The notes under the pieces were generated by a model. The model saw only the letters and a program-made list of their open reading frames with translations, was not told the DNA's origin and did not search any database. Shown here one piece after another: positions 43,296 to 43,737 of a stretch of DNA of 43,737 nucleotides. A program made the translations under genes and the position numbers. Position 1 is the stretch's first letter; each line of letters opens with the position of its first letter. The stretch is from Nocardia sp. MH4 (lineage in GTDB: Bacteria; Actinomycetota; Actinomycetes; Mycobacteriales; Mycobacteriaceae): NCBI RefSeq assembly GCF_019266065.1, contig NZ_LPNR01000075.1, positions 1-43,737 on the forward strand. Reading direction: 5' to 3'.

Positions 43296-43737
43296 TCAGG
43301 ATCCGCCGATCGCCGCGACGAACAGCACGAACGCTAGAACGGCGAGGGCGGCTACGGCGCCGTTGGCGATCGCCGCCCATTTGCCCATCTGCTCGCCCTT
43401 GGCGTGGCCGACGACGCCGAGCACGATCCCGGTCGGCGCGGTGACCAGCACGGGCAGCCCGCACAGCAGCAGTCCGCCCAGGACCGAGGCGGCGACGCAG
43501 CAGAAGCTGAGGATCGACCAGATGGGCGTGCTGTCGACATAGCCGTAGCGCGGAGTCAGCGGCTGGGGCGGGCCGTAAGCGGGCCGGGCATACCCCGGAT
43601 AGCCCACGGCGGGCGGATACGCGGGGCGCGGGAACATCGGGCCGGCGACCGGTGGCGGCGGAGGATACGGCGGCAGCTCCACCGGCGGCGCGGGCCGCTC
43701 GACCCCGGCCCACGGCGCCTCGGCGCGCGGCGGTGCC
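43296..43737 (-). CDS. Proline-rich DUF4190-like membrane protein (5' end outside window)
   Basis: The frame is open to the right edge, so the N-terminus is not seen. The visible part is Pro/Tyr-rich (ELPPYPPPPPVAGP, AYGPPQPLTP) up to about 80 residues before the end. Two hydrophobic helices follow (WSILSFCCVAASVLGGLLL and AAIANGAVAALAVLAFVLFV) with GVVGHAKG between them, the layout of DUF4190 proteins. GTG at 43682 is an internal start candidate, but the same composition continues upstream of it, which favours a longer protein. Function unknown. Confidence 0.75.
   Translation of the reverse strand, partial: APPRAEAPWAGVERPAPPVELPPYPPPPPVAGPMFPRPAYPPAVGYPGYARPAYGPPQPLTPRYGYVDSTPIWSILSFCCVAASVLGGLLLCGLPVLVTAPTGIVLGVVGHAKGEQMGKWAAIANGAVAALAVLAFVLFVAAIGGS

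Overview
The window is very GC-rich actinobacterial chromosome. Gene content and order point to a mycolic-acid actinomycete of the Nocardia/Rhodococcus group, probably Nocardia (inference). The best evidence is local synteny with Mycobacterium tuberculosis: Rv1355c/Rv1354c-like genes at the left edge; then rsmI, pmt, arcA, metG, tatD, rpfB, ksgA, ispE, a pks16-like ligase, pth and rplY (Rv1001-Rv1015 in M. tuberculosis); then a complete ergothioneine set. Most of the window is core chromosome, and no transposase, integrase, tRNA, rRNA or CRISPR array was recognised.

Layout. 1-3631: the end of a ThiF/nitroreductase-like gene, a GGDEF-EAL cyclic-di-GMP protein and a DUF5593-like protein in one tight run. 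3657-4837: a small patch of lower GC with a lipoprotein gene and an upstream gene that reads as frameshifted. 4983-6110: mannosyltransferase mgtA, followed by six degenerate 30-bp tandem units. 6341-11936: rsmI and pmt (divergent), arcA-gntR, soxR with an intact SoxR box, and a PEP-mutase-like gene. 11981-20607: metG, tatD, rpfB, three tandem secreted lipase paralogues placed between rpfB and ksgA, and ksgA. 20608-25115: an intergenic region with DnaA-box-like sites and a long palindrome, copZ, ispE, an LLM oxidoreductase behind a cluster of operator-like repeats, and an ABC-F (Uup-type) ATPase. 25174-28582: a DUF445 membrane protein flanked by two paralogous Abi-alpha/DUF4393-like genes. 28691-32677: an NTF2-like protein, prfC, rplY and pth. 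32851-35918: a fatty-acyl-AMP ligase and a PlsC-type acyltransferase, with a divergent TetR gene and two near-identical 15-bp palindromes between them. 35915-41864: egtE divergent from egtA-egtB-egtC-egtD. 41866-43737: small hypothetical genes, a DUF2461 protein and a proline-rich membrane protein cut by the window edge.

How the genes work together. The egt genes form a full route from histidine and glutamate/cysteine to ergothioneine. SoxR, with its own box, and ergothioneine are both redox-related but lie far apart. The TetR/PlsC/FAAL block looks like a locally regulated acyl-lipid module. rsmI, ksgA, metG, prfC, rplY and pth are translation or ribosome functions; several genes (pmt, tatD, ksgA, ispE, pth) carry a TANNNT -10 box 6-8 nt before the start codon and are probably transcribed as leaderless mRNAs.

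The most unusual signals are: a family of long, modular intergenic palindromes at four sites; the Abi-alpha/DUF445/Abi-alpha trio; four operator-like repeats in front of the LLM oxidoreductase with no regulator beside it; and the lipase triplication inside an otherwise conserved gene neighbourhood.
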